The translations under genes and the position numbers were made by a program. From positions 1 to 23,548 of the forward strand of contig JAEYVF010000023.1 of NCBI GenBank assembly GCA_023432005.1: a DNA stretch of 23,548 nucleotides, read 5' to 3'. This document shows, one piece after another, positions 8,580-15,003 of the stretch. How positions within the stretch are numbered: the first letter of the stretch is position 1; every line of letters begins with the position of its first letter. The DNA comes from Actinomycetes bacterium. GTDB taxonomy: Bacteria; Actinomycetota; Actinomycetes; Actinomycetales; Microbacteriaceae. Below the pieces are notes generated by a model. It did not search any database. It was given only the letters and a program-made list of their open reading frames with translations, and was not told the DNA's origin.

Positions 8580-9620
8580 ATGACCGCGACGATGCGACAG
8601 GTCCTGGTCGCCGGCCTCGGCGAGGTCACGGTGGCCGACCGAGAGGTACCGGAGCCCGGCCCGGGCGAGGTGCGCGTGGCGGTGAGCTACGCGGGCATCT
8701 GCGGATCCGACACGCACGCGGTCGCGGGGCATCATCCGCTCCTGCCGCCCCCCTACCTGCCCGGGCACGAGCTCATCGGCGTCGTCGACGCGGCCGGGTC
8801 GCCCGAGCACGCGTCGCTCGTCGGCGCGCGCGTCGTCGTGAAGCCCAACGTCGAGTGCGGCACATGCGTCAACTGCGTCGCCGGTCGCACCAACGCTTGC
8901 CAGACGCTCGCCTGGATCGGATGCGACCCCTCGGGCGCGCGACCCGGGGGCATGGCGCCCTACGTGCTGGCCCCGGCAGGCAACGTCTTCCCGCTCCCCG
9001 ACGCCGTGAGCGACATCGACGGCGTGCTCGTGGAGTGCCTCGCGACACCCGTGCACGCGGCGCGGATCGCGGGCGACCTGACGGGGGCGCGCGTGCTGGT
9101 CATCGGCGCGGGCACGATCGGGCTCTTCTCGGTGATCGCCGCGCGACGCGCGGGCGCCGCGGTGGTCGTCGTCTCCGATCCCGAGCCGAGCAAGCGGGAG
9201 CGGGCCCTGCGCTTCGGTGCGGATCACGCGGTGGACGCCTTCGACCCGGAGTTCGCCGCCGCGGCGGCTCGGGCCCTCGACGGCACCGCCGACGTGGTCT
9301 TCGACTGCGTCGGGGCCGAGTCCTCGATCCGGCAGGCGATGAGCGCGCTGCGGCGAGCCGGCACCCTGCTCATCGTCGGGGTGCCGCCGCGCGACGGCAT
9401 CGTCCCGTTGCCGACGATCCAGGACTGGGAGCTGCGGGTGCAGGGCTGCGCGAACTACACGGCAGCCGACATCGACACGGCGATCGCGATCGCGGCCGAG
9501 GGAGGGCTCCCGGGGCACGAGATCGTCTCGGCGGTGTACGGCCTCGAGGATGCGACGGAGGCCTTCGAGGTCGCCGCGCGCGGCACGGCGGGCAAGGTCG
9601 TCATCGACCCCCGCCGCTAG
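8580..9620 (+). CDS. Zinc-dependent alcohol dehydrogenase (MDR family)
   Basis: This 346-residue medium-chain dehydrogenase is of the sorbitol/threonine dehydrogenase type. Catalytic zinc ligands are C41 (GICGSDTH) and H63-E64 (PGHE). Structural zinc cysteines are C93, C96, C99 and C107. The NAD(P)-binding Rossmann motif VIGAGTIGLF lies at about residues 175-184. It should oxidise a secondary alcohol of a polyol or sugar derivative; the substrate is unknown. The frame is open back to TTG 8463, but ATG 8580 is chosen because AGGAG lies 8 bases upstream, the family's N-terminus begins there, and the extra residues would cover the operator region. It diverges from the large flavoprotein and is probably co-regulated with it. 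Its stop overlaps that of the opposing permease gene. Confidence 0.93.
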   Translation: MTATMRQVLVAGLGEVTVADREVPEPGPGEVRVAVSYAGICGSDTHAVAGHHPLLPPPYLPGHELIGVVDAAGSPEHASLVGARVVVKPNVECGTCVNCVAGRTNACQTLAWIGCDPSGARPGGMAPYVLAPAGNVFPLPDAVSDIDGVLVECLATPVHAARIAGDLTGARVLVIGAGTIGLFSVIAARRAGAAVVVVSDPEPSKRERALRFGADHAVDAFDPEFAAAAARALDGTADVVFDCVGAESSIRQAMSALRRAGTLLIVGVPPRDGIVPLPTIQDWELRVQGCANYTAADIDTAIAIAAEGGLPGHEIVSAVYGLEDATEAFEVAARGTAGKVVIDPRR

Positions 9621-9627
9621 CGGCGGG
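9610..9627. terminator. GC palindrome spanning overlapping convergent stops
   Basis: CCCGCCGCTAGCGGCGGG is a perfect 18-base palindrome centred on CTAG. The dehydrogenase reads TAG at 9618-9620 and the permease reads TAG from 9619 to 9617 on the other strand, so the genes overlap by four bases. Both proteins end in Arg-Arg. A seven-pair GC stem with a CTAG loop can form in either transcript. It may act as a compact bidirectional terminator, although no U-run is present. Confidence 0.5.
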
Positions 9628-11671
9628 ACGCGCGCGGCTGCTGCGGCGCGCGCACGGGTGGGCGCACCGGCTCGCCTCGCCGATCCTGACCGGGGAGCGG
9701 GCGCGACCGGCGCCCGTAGATCAGGTCGGAGGAGTCCAGCAGCCACGGCACGAGAGCCACGACGACGCCGTGCACGAGCATGAGCTTGCGGCGGATGCGG
9801 CGCGCCTTGTGGTTGTGGAGGGCGTTCTCCCACCAGTGCCCCACGATGTACTCCGGCAGGTAGACCGTCACGACCTCGGCGCCGTGCTGCTCCCGGTGCT
9901 GCTTGATGTACTTGATGAGGGGCATCGAGATGTCGCGGTAGGGCGAGGCGATGATGCGCAGCGGCACCTGGATGTGGAACTCCCGCCAGCGGCGCTCGAG
10001 CTCCTCGCTCGCCTCGTCGTCGATCGACGCGTGCACGGCCTCGATCGACGCGTGCCGCGCCGCGATCGCGTAGTCGAGGGCCTTGAGCACGGGCTTCGAC
10101 ATCCGGCCGACCAGCACGATCGCGTGGTCACCGGATGCGCCGAACACGGTCGTCGCATCCGCCGCGATCTCGCGGTCGACATCACGGTAGTAGCGGTTGA
10201 CGCCGATCATGAGCGTGATGAGCACGATCATGACGACGAAGACGATCCAGGCGCCGTGGGTGAACTTGGTGACCGTCACGATGACGAGCACCGAGGCCGT
10301 CATGAGCGCGCCGAGCGCGTTGATGAGCAGACCGCGCCAGACGGCGGCTGCGGGCTCTCTCCGCGCCCGCAGGGTCCTCATCCAGTGCCTCACCATCCCG
10401 AGCTGGCCGAGCGTGAACGAGATGAACACGCCGATGATGTAGAGCTGGATGAGCACGGTCACGTTCGCCTGCGCGCCCACGAGCAGCACCACCGCGACGG
10501 CCGACAGGGCGAGCACGCCGTTCGAGTAGATGAGGCGGTCGCCGCGGGTCGCGAGGGCGCGCGGCGCGTAGCCGTCCTTCGCGAGCACGGAGCCGAGCAG
10601 CGGGAAGCCGTTGAAGGCCGTGTTGGCCGCGAGCAGGAGGACCGCCGCGGTGGCGGCCTGCACGACGAAGAACAGCACGCTGTTGTCTCCGAAGGTCGCG
10701 GCGGCGAGCTGCGCGATGAGACTGCGTTGCGGGTCGGTGGCGCACTGCTCCCAGCCGATCAGGTCGCACGGGTTCTCGGAGTACTGCACGCCGGCCACGA
10801 GCGCGACGGCCGTGAGCCCCGAGAACAGCACGATCGCGATCGCGCCCATCGCGACGAGCGTTCGCTGCGCGTTCTGGATCTTGGGGCGGCGGAACGCGGG
10901 GACGCCGTTCGAGATGGCCTCGACGCCCGTGAGGGCGGCGCATCCGCTCGCGAACGACCGCAGCAGGAGGAGCACGAACGCGGCCTGAGTGAGCTCGTGC
11001 GCGCGCACCGCGAACTCGGCGCTCTCGGCGACGGGGGCGTCGCCCATCAGCATGCGGATGAGGGCGGTCGCGACCATCAGGCCGATCGAGCCGATGAAGA
11101 GGTAGGTCGGGACGGCGAAGGCCTTCGACGCCTCGCGCACCCCGCGCAGGTTGATCGCCGCGAGGAGCACGACGAACCCGACCGCGAGCTCGACCCGCCA
11201 CGGGTTGAGGGAGGGGATGGCCGAGATGATGTTGTCGACACCCGAGGCGACCGAGACGGCGACCGTGAGGATGTAGTCGACGAGCAGTGCGGCGGCCACG
11301 ACGACCCCCGCCTTCTCGCCGAGGTTGCGGGAGGCGACCTCGTAGTCGCCGCCGCCCGACGGATAGGCCCTGATGAGCTGGCGGTACGACGCGACGACGA
11401 CCACGAGCAGCACGACCACGCACGCGGCGATCCACGGTCCGAGCAGCACGAGGCTCGATCCGCCGAGCAGCAGGATCATGAGCAGCTCTTGGGGCGCGTA
11501 GGCCACCGACGAGAGCGGGTCGCTCGCGAAGATCGGCAGCGCCAGGTGCTTGGGCAGCAGTTGGCCCTCGAGGGTCGAGGTGGGAAGCGGGTCGCCGATG
11601 ATCCAGTTCTTGGCGGATCTCGGCGCGTCGTCGGATGGGGCGGTCTCGCCCTCAGCAGTCACGGCGGGCAA
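9617..11671 (-). CDS. APC-superfamily permease, KimA/YdaO-like
   Basis: A polytopic membrane transporter of about 684 residues. The N-terminus carries the block LPIFASDPLSSVAYAPQE, typical of the KimA/YdaO-like branch of APC permeases, then about twelve membrane segments to near residue 450. A cytoplasmic tail of about 200 residues follows (HAIVLVGRMSKPVLKALDYA...), resembling a universal-stress-type nucleotide-binding domain. Bacillus KimA is a potassium importer, so potassium or amino-acid uptake is possible. The frame is open to 11698. I prefer TTG 11671 because GGAGG lies seven bases before it; GTG 11662 is also possible. It is transcribed away from the small anchored protein at 11824 and is unrelated in function to the sugar locus. 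Its last codons overlap the dehydrogenase stop. Confidence 0.9.
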   Translation of the reverse strand: MPAVTAEGETAPSDDAPRSAKNWIIGDPLPTSTLEGQLLPKHLALPIFASDPLSSVAYAPQELLMILLLGGSSLVLLGPWIAACVVVLLVVVVASYRQLIRAYPSGGGDYEVASRNLGEKAGVVVAAALLVDYILTVAVSVASGVDNIISAIPSLNPWRVELAVGFVVLLAAINLRGVREASKAFAVPTYLFIGSIGLMVATALIRMLMGDAPVAESAEFAVRAHELTQAAFVLLLLRSFASGCAALTGVEAISNGVPAFRRPKIQNAQRTLVAMGAIAIVLFSGLTAVALVAGVQYSENPCDLIGWEQCATDPQRSLIAQLAAATFGDNSVLFFVVQAATAAVLLLAANTAFNGFPLLGSVLAKDGYAPRALATRGDRLIYSNGVLALSAVAVVLLVGAQANVTVLIQLYIIGVFISFTLGQLGMVRHWMRTLRARREPAAAVWRGLLINALGALMTASVLVIVTVTKFTHGAWIVFVVMIVLITLMIGVNRYYRDVDREIAADATTVFGASGDHAIVLVGRMSKPVLKALDYAIAARHASIEAVHASIDDEASEELERRWREFHIQVPLRIIASPYRDISMPLIKYIKQHREQHGAEVVTVYLPEYIVGHWWENALHNHKARRIRRKLMLVHGVVVALVPWLLDSSDLIYGRRSRPLPGQDRRGEPVRPPVRAPQQPRASRR

Positions 11672-11811
11672 CTCTACGCCTCCGGCGGCGCGCGTCAATG
11701 GGGAGTTGCTGAGTCCTCGTCATCCGCCTCGTGACCGGGGAAAAGGCTGCCCCAGGTCCCCTGCGCGAGGGCGGCGGCCGGCGACGCGGGATGCGCTCAG
11801 CCGCGCGCTCC

Positions 11812-11817
11812 TATGAT
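11812..11817 (+). promoter_or_regulatory. -10 box for a leaderless gene
   Basis: TATGAT matches the -10 consensus at five of six bases. It ends six bases before GTG 11824, placing the transcription start at or next to the start codon. No ribosome site precedes that GTG and no clear -35 is visible. This box is the main reason for choosing GTG 11824 over ATG 11791. Confidence 0.55.
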
Positions 11818-11823
11818 CGTCCG

Positions 11824-12468
11824 GTGACCAATACCCGACGGCCGCGCCGGTGGCCCTGGATCGCGGGCGCGATCGCCCTCGTCGTTCTCCCCGCGGCGAT
11901 CCTCGGCCTGCCGATCCTGCTGCACGAGGACGGCGGCGCCTCGAATCAGGAGGCCCCCGTCGACGAGTGGCCGACGACCGTGCGCGCGACGGGCGACGAC
12001 GGGCGGGAGCGGGAGCTCTCGGTCGTCGCGCCGGATGCTGGGGGCGCCGTCGACACCTCGGCTCTCGAGGTCGGCGAGCACGTCGTCGTGAGCGGAACCG
12101 GCTACGACGCGGGCCAGGGCATCTACGTCGCCATCTGCGTGATCCCGGAGCCGGGCGAGCGTCCGGGGCCGTGCCTCGGGGGCGTGCCCGACCAGGAGAC
12201 CGACGGCTCCGCGCAGGACTCGGGCGAGATCCAGTGGGCCCCGAGCAACTGGATCAACGACGACTGGGCGTGGAAGCTCTTCGGCGCCCGCGCCTTCGAC
12301 GACGTCGCCACGGGTACCTTCACCGCGTACCTCGAGGTCGTCGACCCCGTCGGCGAGGGCTACGACTGCACCGCTCAGCGCTGCGCGATCTTCACGCGCA
12401 ACGATCACACCGCGATCGGCGACCGCGTTCAGGACCTCTACATCCCGGTCGCCTTCGCGGCGGGCTGA
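11824..12468 (+). CDS. Membrane-anchored protein with neocarzinostatin-like domain
   Basis: With the GTG 11824 start the protein has 214 residues: a basic N-terminus (RRPRRW), one membrane segment at about residues 11-34, a linker, and an extracellular beta domain. Four cysteines are spaced as two small loops, C105-C117 and C182-C187. The five-residue spacing of the second pair and the framing VSGTGYD...GIYVAIC...CAIFTRNDHT...DLYIPVAF resemble neocarzinostatin-type immunoglobulin-like folds found on many actinobacterial surface proteins. The job is unknown; a ligand-binding or wall-associated role is possible. It appears to be a single-gene unit between the divergent permease gene and the convergent PadR gene. 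Neocarzinostatin-like is a motif-level judgement. Confidence 0.82.
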   Translation: MTNTRRPRRWPWIAGAIALVVLPAAILGLPILLHEDGGASNQEAPVDEWPTTVRATGDDGRERELSVVAPDAGGAVDTSALEVGEHVVVSGTGYDAGQGIYVAICVIPEPGERPGPCLGGVPDQETDGSAQDSGEIQWAPSNWINDDWAWKLFGARAFDDVATGTFTAYLEVVDPVGEGYDCTAQRCAIFTRNDHTAIGDRVQDLYIPVAFAAG

Positions 12469-12532
12469 GTCACTCGGGCGGCGGTGAGCGAGAGCGTGTC
12501 GATCGGCACGCCCGGCATCCGTCCGCCGTCCG

Positions 12533-13150
12533 TCAGCGCCGCAGCGCCGCCGTGACCTCGCGCCGCACCTCGTCGAGCCGACGCGTGACGAGCTCGAGCG
12601 CGTCCTCCCCCAGCGTCCTGCCGCTCGCGACATGAGAGCGCAGCTCGCTGCGCAGCTCGGCGCGGAACGCCGTGAGCGCGGCGTCGGCCTCGTGGAGACG
12701 CCGACGGCTGTCGACGCGGGCGTCGGGCGCGGGGTCGATCCGCACGCCGCTCGTGGCCTCGCGGGCCTCGCGGGCGGCGGAGGCGAGGTCGGCCTTGAGC
12801 GAGCGCATCGCCTCGTCGACCGAGCTGCGCACCTCGTCGGCGAGCCGCCGCACGGAGTCGGTGACGTCCGTCTCGATCTCGGCGAGCTCGTCCTGACGCG
12901 AGGCGAGCTCGGCGCGTCCGGCATCCGTGATCGCGTAGACGGTGCGCCGGCCGTCGGATTCCTTCGTGACGAGACCCTCCTCCTGCAGCTTGCCGAGGCG
13001 CGGGTAGATGGTGCCGGCGCTCGGCACGTAGGTGCCGCCGAAGCGCTCGCCGAGCGACTGGATGAGCTCGTAGCCGTGCTGCGGCCGCTCGTCGAGGAGG
13101 CTCAGCAGATAGAGCCGCAGGTGGCCGTGGGCGAAGACGGGCGGGGTCAT
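12533..13150 (-). CDS. PadR-family transcriptional regulator
   Basis: A 205-residue regulator. The PadR winged helix occupies about residues 8-85 (LRLYLLSLLDERPQHGYELIQ, then GTIYPRLGKLQEEGLV and GRRTVYAITDAG). A long, Arg/Glu/Ala-rich helical tail to the C-terminus probably forms coiled coils for dimerisation. Its ATG (13150-13148) overlaps the TGA of the upstream DUF4097 gene in an ATGA, so translation is likely coupled. PadR proteins usually repress their own operon. The repeated GATATATCGCGTC at the operon promoter is the obvious candidate operator. The true start is fixed by the family N-terminus MTPPVFAHGHLRLYLL; the frame extends much further upstream but only as an overlap with the neighbour. 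Confidence 0.92.
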   Translation of the reverse strand: MTPPVFAHGHLRLYLLSLLDERPQHGYELIQSLGERFGGTYVPSAGTIYPRLGKLQEEGLVTKESDGRRTVYAITDAGRAELASRQDELAEIETDVTDSVRRLADEVRSSVDEAMRSLKADLASAAREAREATSGVRIDPAPDARVDSRRRLHEADAALTAFRAELRSELRSHVASGRTLGEDALELVTRRLDEVRREVTAALRR

Positions 13151-13947
13151 GCGCGCACCGCGTGCAGGATGCTGACGTCGCCGCCGACGGTGTTGATGCG
13201 GACGTCGGTCCACTGTCCGTCGAGCTCGCCGTGGCGGGCGGTGTAGCGGCCCTTCACGACGCTGATGCTCGTGGCGTCGAGCTGCAGCTTGCCGCCGACC
13301 GTCTGCACCGTGATGCTCGCGGGAGCGTCGGGCTCGAACCGCGCCGTCACGGGGCCGGAGACCGTGTTGACGTGCACGGTGTCGGGGATGCCGGTCGCGT
13401 CGAGCATGACCTCGCTCGAGACGCCGTCGACGTCGAAGCGCGTGATGGCGCCGGATGCGATGACGTCGCCCGAGACCGTGTTGATGCCCACGGGCCCCGC
13501 GTGGTCGCGCGCCGTGACCTCGCCGCTCACCGAGTTGGCGGTCAGCTTGCCGCTCAGGCCGTCGGCGACGAGATCGCCCGAGACCGTGTTGAGCAGCGCA
13601 TCCGTCTCGAGGCCCGCGACGAGCGCGTCGGCGGAGACGACGCCGAGCGTGAGGGCGATGTCGCGCGGCACGAGCAGGCTCACCTCGGCCTTGATCGAGG
13701 ACCCGAAGCTCTTGAAGGCGTCGATCCAGTTGTCCCAGCGCAGCTGCGGGTGGTCGATCTCCAGTCGGTCGCCGTCGAGCCGCACGAGGAGGTCGCGGCC
13801 CTTCACGGAGTGCACCTCCACACGCACGCCCGGCTCGTCGTGGCCGACCACGTCGACGTGGCCGCCGACGAGGCTCACCTTGAGCCGGCGGACATTCTCG
13901 AGGTCGATGACCTTGGGGCCGTCGACGAGCCACTTCTCCTGAGCCAT
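13147..13947 (-). CDS. DUF4097-family beta-helical protein
   Basis: A 266-residue protein of the DUF4097 family (putative adhesin-like). It has no signal peptide or membrane segment. From about residue 95 it repeats a short beta-strand unit around VNTVSGDV or INTVSGDVIA (for example LLNTVSGDLVADGL, ANSVSGEVTARD, GINTVSGDVIASGAI, HVNTVSGPVTARF, RINTVGGDVSILHA), the right-handed beta-helix pattern of this family. Its role is not known; in actinobacteria the family is often encoded with PadR regulators, possibly as sensor or accessory. AGGAGGAG lies 7 bases before ATG 13947. It is the first gene of the DUF4097-PadR operon. Confidence 0.9.
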   Translation of the reverse strand: MAQEKWLVDGPKVIDLENVRRLKVSLVGGHVDVVGHDEPGVRVEVHSVKGRDLLVRLDGDRLEIDHPQLRWDNWIDAFKSFGSSIKAEVSLLVPRDIALTLGVVSADALVAGLETDALLNTVSGDLVADGLSGKLTANSVSGEVTARDHAGPVGINTVSGDVIASGAITRFDVDGVSSEVMLDATGIPDTVHVNTVSGPVTARFEPDAPASITVQTVGGKLQLDATSISVVKGRYTARHGELDGQWTDVRINTVGGDVSILHAVRA

Positions 13948-13976
13948 GGGCGGCTCCTCCTCACCTCGAAAATCGA

Positions 13977-14016
13977 GATATATCGCGTCTGTCGAGAAGT
14001 CACGATATATCGCGTC
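13977..14016. promoter_or_regulatory. Directly repeated operator, GATATATCGCGTC x2
   Basis: The 13-base sequence GATATATCGCGTC occurs at 13977-13989 and again, identical, at 14004-14016, spaced 27 bases start to start. Each has a dyad GATATATC core; the second is extended to CGATATATCG. The TATA steps stand out in this GC-rich DNA. One copy overlaps the predicted -10 and the other the early leader, which suits repression, probably by the PadR protein encoded in the same operon. Confidence 0.6.
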
Positions 14017-14030
14017 CCGGGCGTTCGCAA
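14002..14030 (-). promoter_or_regulatory. Candidate promoter of the DUF4097-PadR operon
   Basis: On the minus strand TTGCGA (14030-14025) is followed after 17 bases by TATCGT (14007-14002), giving a predicted start near 13995 and a leader of about 48 bases. The -10 lies inside the first GATATATCGCGTC repeat. Prediction from sequence only. Confidence 0.45.
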
Positions 14031-14050
14031 GAGGAATGTCGACTCGGCCC

Positions 14051-14081
14051 TTGCGGTTGACGCAGCGTCAACGCCTACGGT
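14051..14081 (+). promoter_or_regulatory. MerR-type promoter with palindrome in a 19-base spacer
   Basis: TTGCGG (14051-14056) and TACGGT (14076-14081) are separated by 19 bases, the over-long spacing known for MerR-activated promoters. The spacer holds a perfect dyad TTGACG-CAG-CGTCAA at 14057-14071. Transcription would start about 14088, 18 bases before the MerR gene. The layout points to autoactivation of this MerR gene. Confidence 0.6.
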
Positions 14082-14105
14082 CGAGCTACGCGGAAGGAGG
14101 AGCGG

Positions 14106-14849
14106 ATGGAGCGCACGATCCAGGAGGTCGCCCGGCTCGCGGGCATCACGAGCCGAACCCTGCGGCACTACGACGACATCGGCCTCGTGCGGCCGAGCAG
14201 CATCGGCGCCGGCGGCATCCGCCGCTACGACGCGGAGGCGCTCGTGCGCCTGCAGCGCGTGCTGCTGCTGCGCGAGCTCGGGCTCGGCCTCCCCGCGATC
14301 GCCCGCGTGCTCGAGGGGCGCACGGACGACGTGCACGCCCTGCGGGAGCATCGCGAGTGGCTGCGGCAGGAGCAGGACCGCCTCGCGCGGCAGCTCGCGA
14401 GCGTCGAGGCCACCATCGAGAGCCTGAGGGGAGGTGAGGAACCGATGGCAGAGAGCATGTTCGACGGCTTCGATCACACGCAGTACAAGGACGAGGTCGA
14501 GGAGCGCTGGGGCGCCGACGCGTACGCGAGGTCCGATGCCTGGTGGCGCGGGCTGAGCGACGCCGAGCGAGGTGACTGGCAGCAGCTGAGCGCCCGGCTC
14601 GGAGCCGACTGGATCGCCGCTGCGGAGGACGGCATCGCGCCGGAGTCCGAGCGGGCCCAGGAGCTCGCGCGTCGCCACGTCGCGTGGCTGGCCGGCATCC
14701 CGGGTACGCCCGGGGCGGTGAAGGAGTACGTGACGAGCCTCGGCGACATGTACGTCGCCGACCCGCGCTTCGCCGCCAACTACGGCGGCGAGCAGGGTGC
14801 GACCCTCGTGCGCGACGCCCTCCGCGTCTACGCGGAGGCGAACCTGTAG
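14106..14849 (+). CDS. MerR-family regulator with TipAS domain
   Basis: A 247-residue regulator built like TipAL. A MerR winged helix occupies residues 1-70 (TIQEVARLAGITSRTLRHYDDIGLVRP), a dimerisation helix follows to about 108, and a TipAS-type ligand domain covers 114-247 (MFDGFDHTQYKDEVEERWG...). In Streptomyces the TipAS domain traps thiopeptide antibiotics and the same gene also makes the ligand domain alone. Here the whole protein has no cysteine, so covalent capture by the Streptomyces mechanism is not possible; other ligands or non-covalent binding are expected. AAGGAGG at 14094-14100 lies five bases before ATG 14106. It probably activates its own promoter. Confidence 0.92.
   Translation: MERTIQEVARLAGITSRTLRHYDDIGLVRPSSIGAGGIRRYDAEALVRLQRVLLLRELGLGLPAIARVLEGRTDDVHALREHREWLRQEQDRLARQLASVEATIESLRGGEEPMAESMFDGFDHTQYKDEVEERWGADAYARSDAWWRGLSDAERGDWQQLSARLGADWIAAAEDGIAPESERAQELARRHVAWLAGIPGTPGAVKEYVTSLGDMYVADPRFAANYGGEQGATLVRDALRVYAEANL
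14430..14447 (+). promoter_or_regulatory. Internal ribosome site for a free TipAS domain
   Basis: GGAGGTGA at 14430-14437 is an eight-base match to the 16S 3' end. It sits seven bases before an in-frame ATG at 14445 (codon 114), exactly at the border between the coiled helix and the TipAS domain. It would give a separate 134-residue ligand domain ending at 14849. Alternative in-frame initiation is established for the Streptomyces lividans tipA gene. Confidence 0.65.
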
Positions 14850-14857
14850 GCCGAGTG

Positions 14858-14893
14858 CGCCCGCGCATCCGTCTTCACCCGGATGCGGGGGCG
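14858..14893. terminator. Bidirectional hairpin between convergent genes
   Basis: CGCATCCG (14864-14871) pairs perfectly with CGGATGCG (14880-14887) across an eight-base loop. With a bulge on each side, the stem extends by further C-G pairs (14858-14862 with 14888-14893). It sits between the MerR stop (14849) and the stop of the 34-residue ORF (14899). There is no U-run, as is common in actinobacteria. Confidence 0.6.
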
Positions 14894-14898
14894 TCGTC

Positions 14899-15003
14899 TC
14901 AGCGCGGAACGCGCGCGCCGCGTCCGTTGCGGACGACGGCGACGACCGTCGCAGCTGCACCCCACAGGGCGAGCGCTGCGAGCGCGAGCAGGAGGAGCGT
15001 CAT
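14899..15003 (-). CDS. 34-residue single-pass membrane peptide
   Basis: A tiny protein: one hydrophobic segment covers about residues 3-24 (LLLLALAALALWG, then AAATVVAVV), followed by a basic tail (RNGRGARVPR). Its ATG (15003-15001) overlaps the TGA of the YczE-like gene in an ATGA. A near-perfect ribosome site, GGAGGTGATC, ends two bases before the ATG, although that site lies inside the coding end of the upstream gene. The function is not known. The tight overlap suggests it is made along with the YczE-like protein and may be its small partner. I recall similar short membrane ORFs in related bacteria but cannot confirm homologues here. Confidence 0.7.
   Translation of the reverse strand: MTLLLLALAALALWGAAATVVAVVRNGRGARVPR

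Noticed and set aside
8234..11734. Forward open frame of 1166 codons across the dehydrogenase and antisense to the permease
   Set aside because: Same reasons; the equal length to the previous one is coincidence. The permease on the other strand has clear membrane segments.
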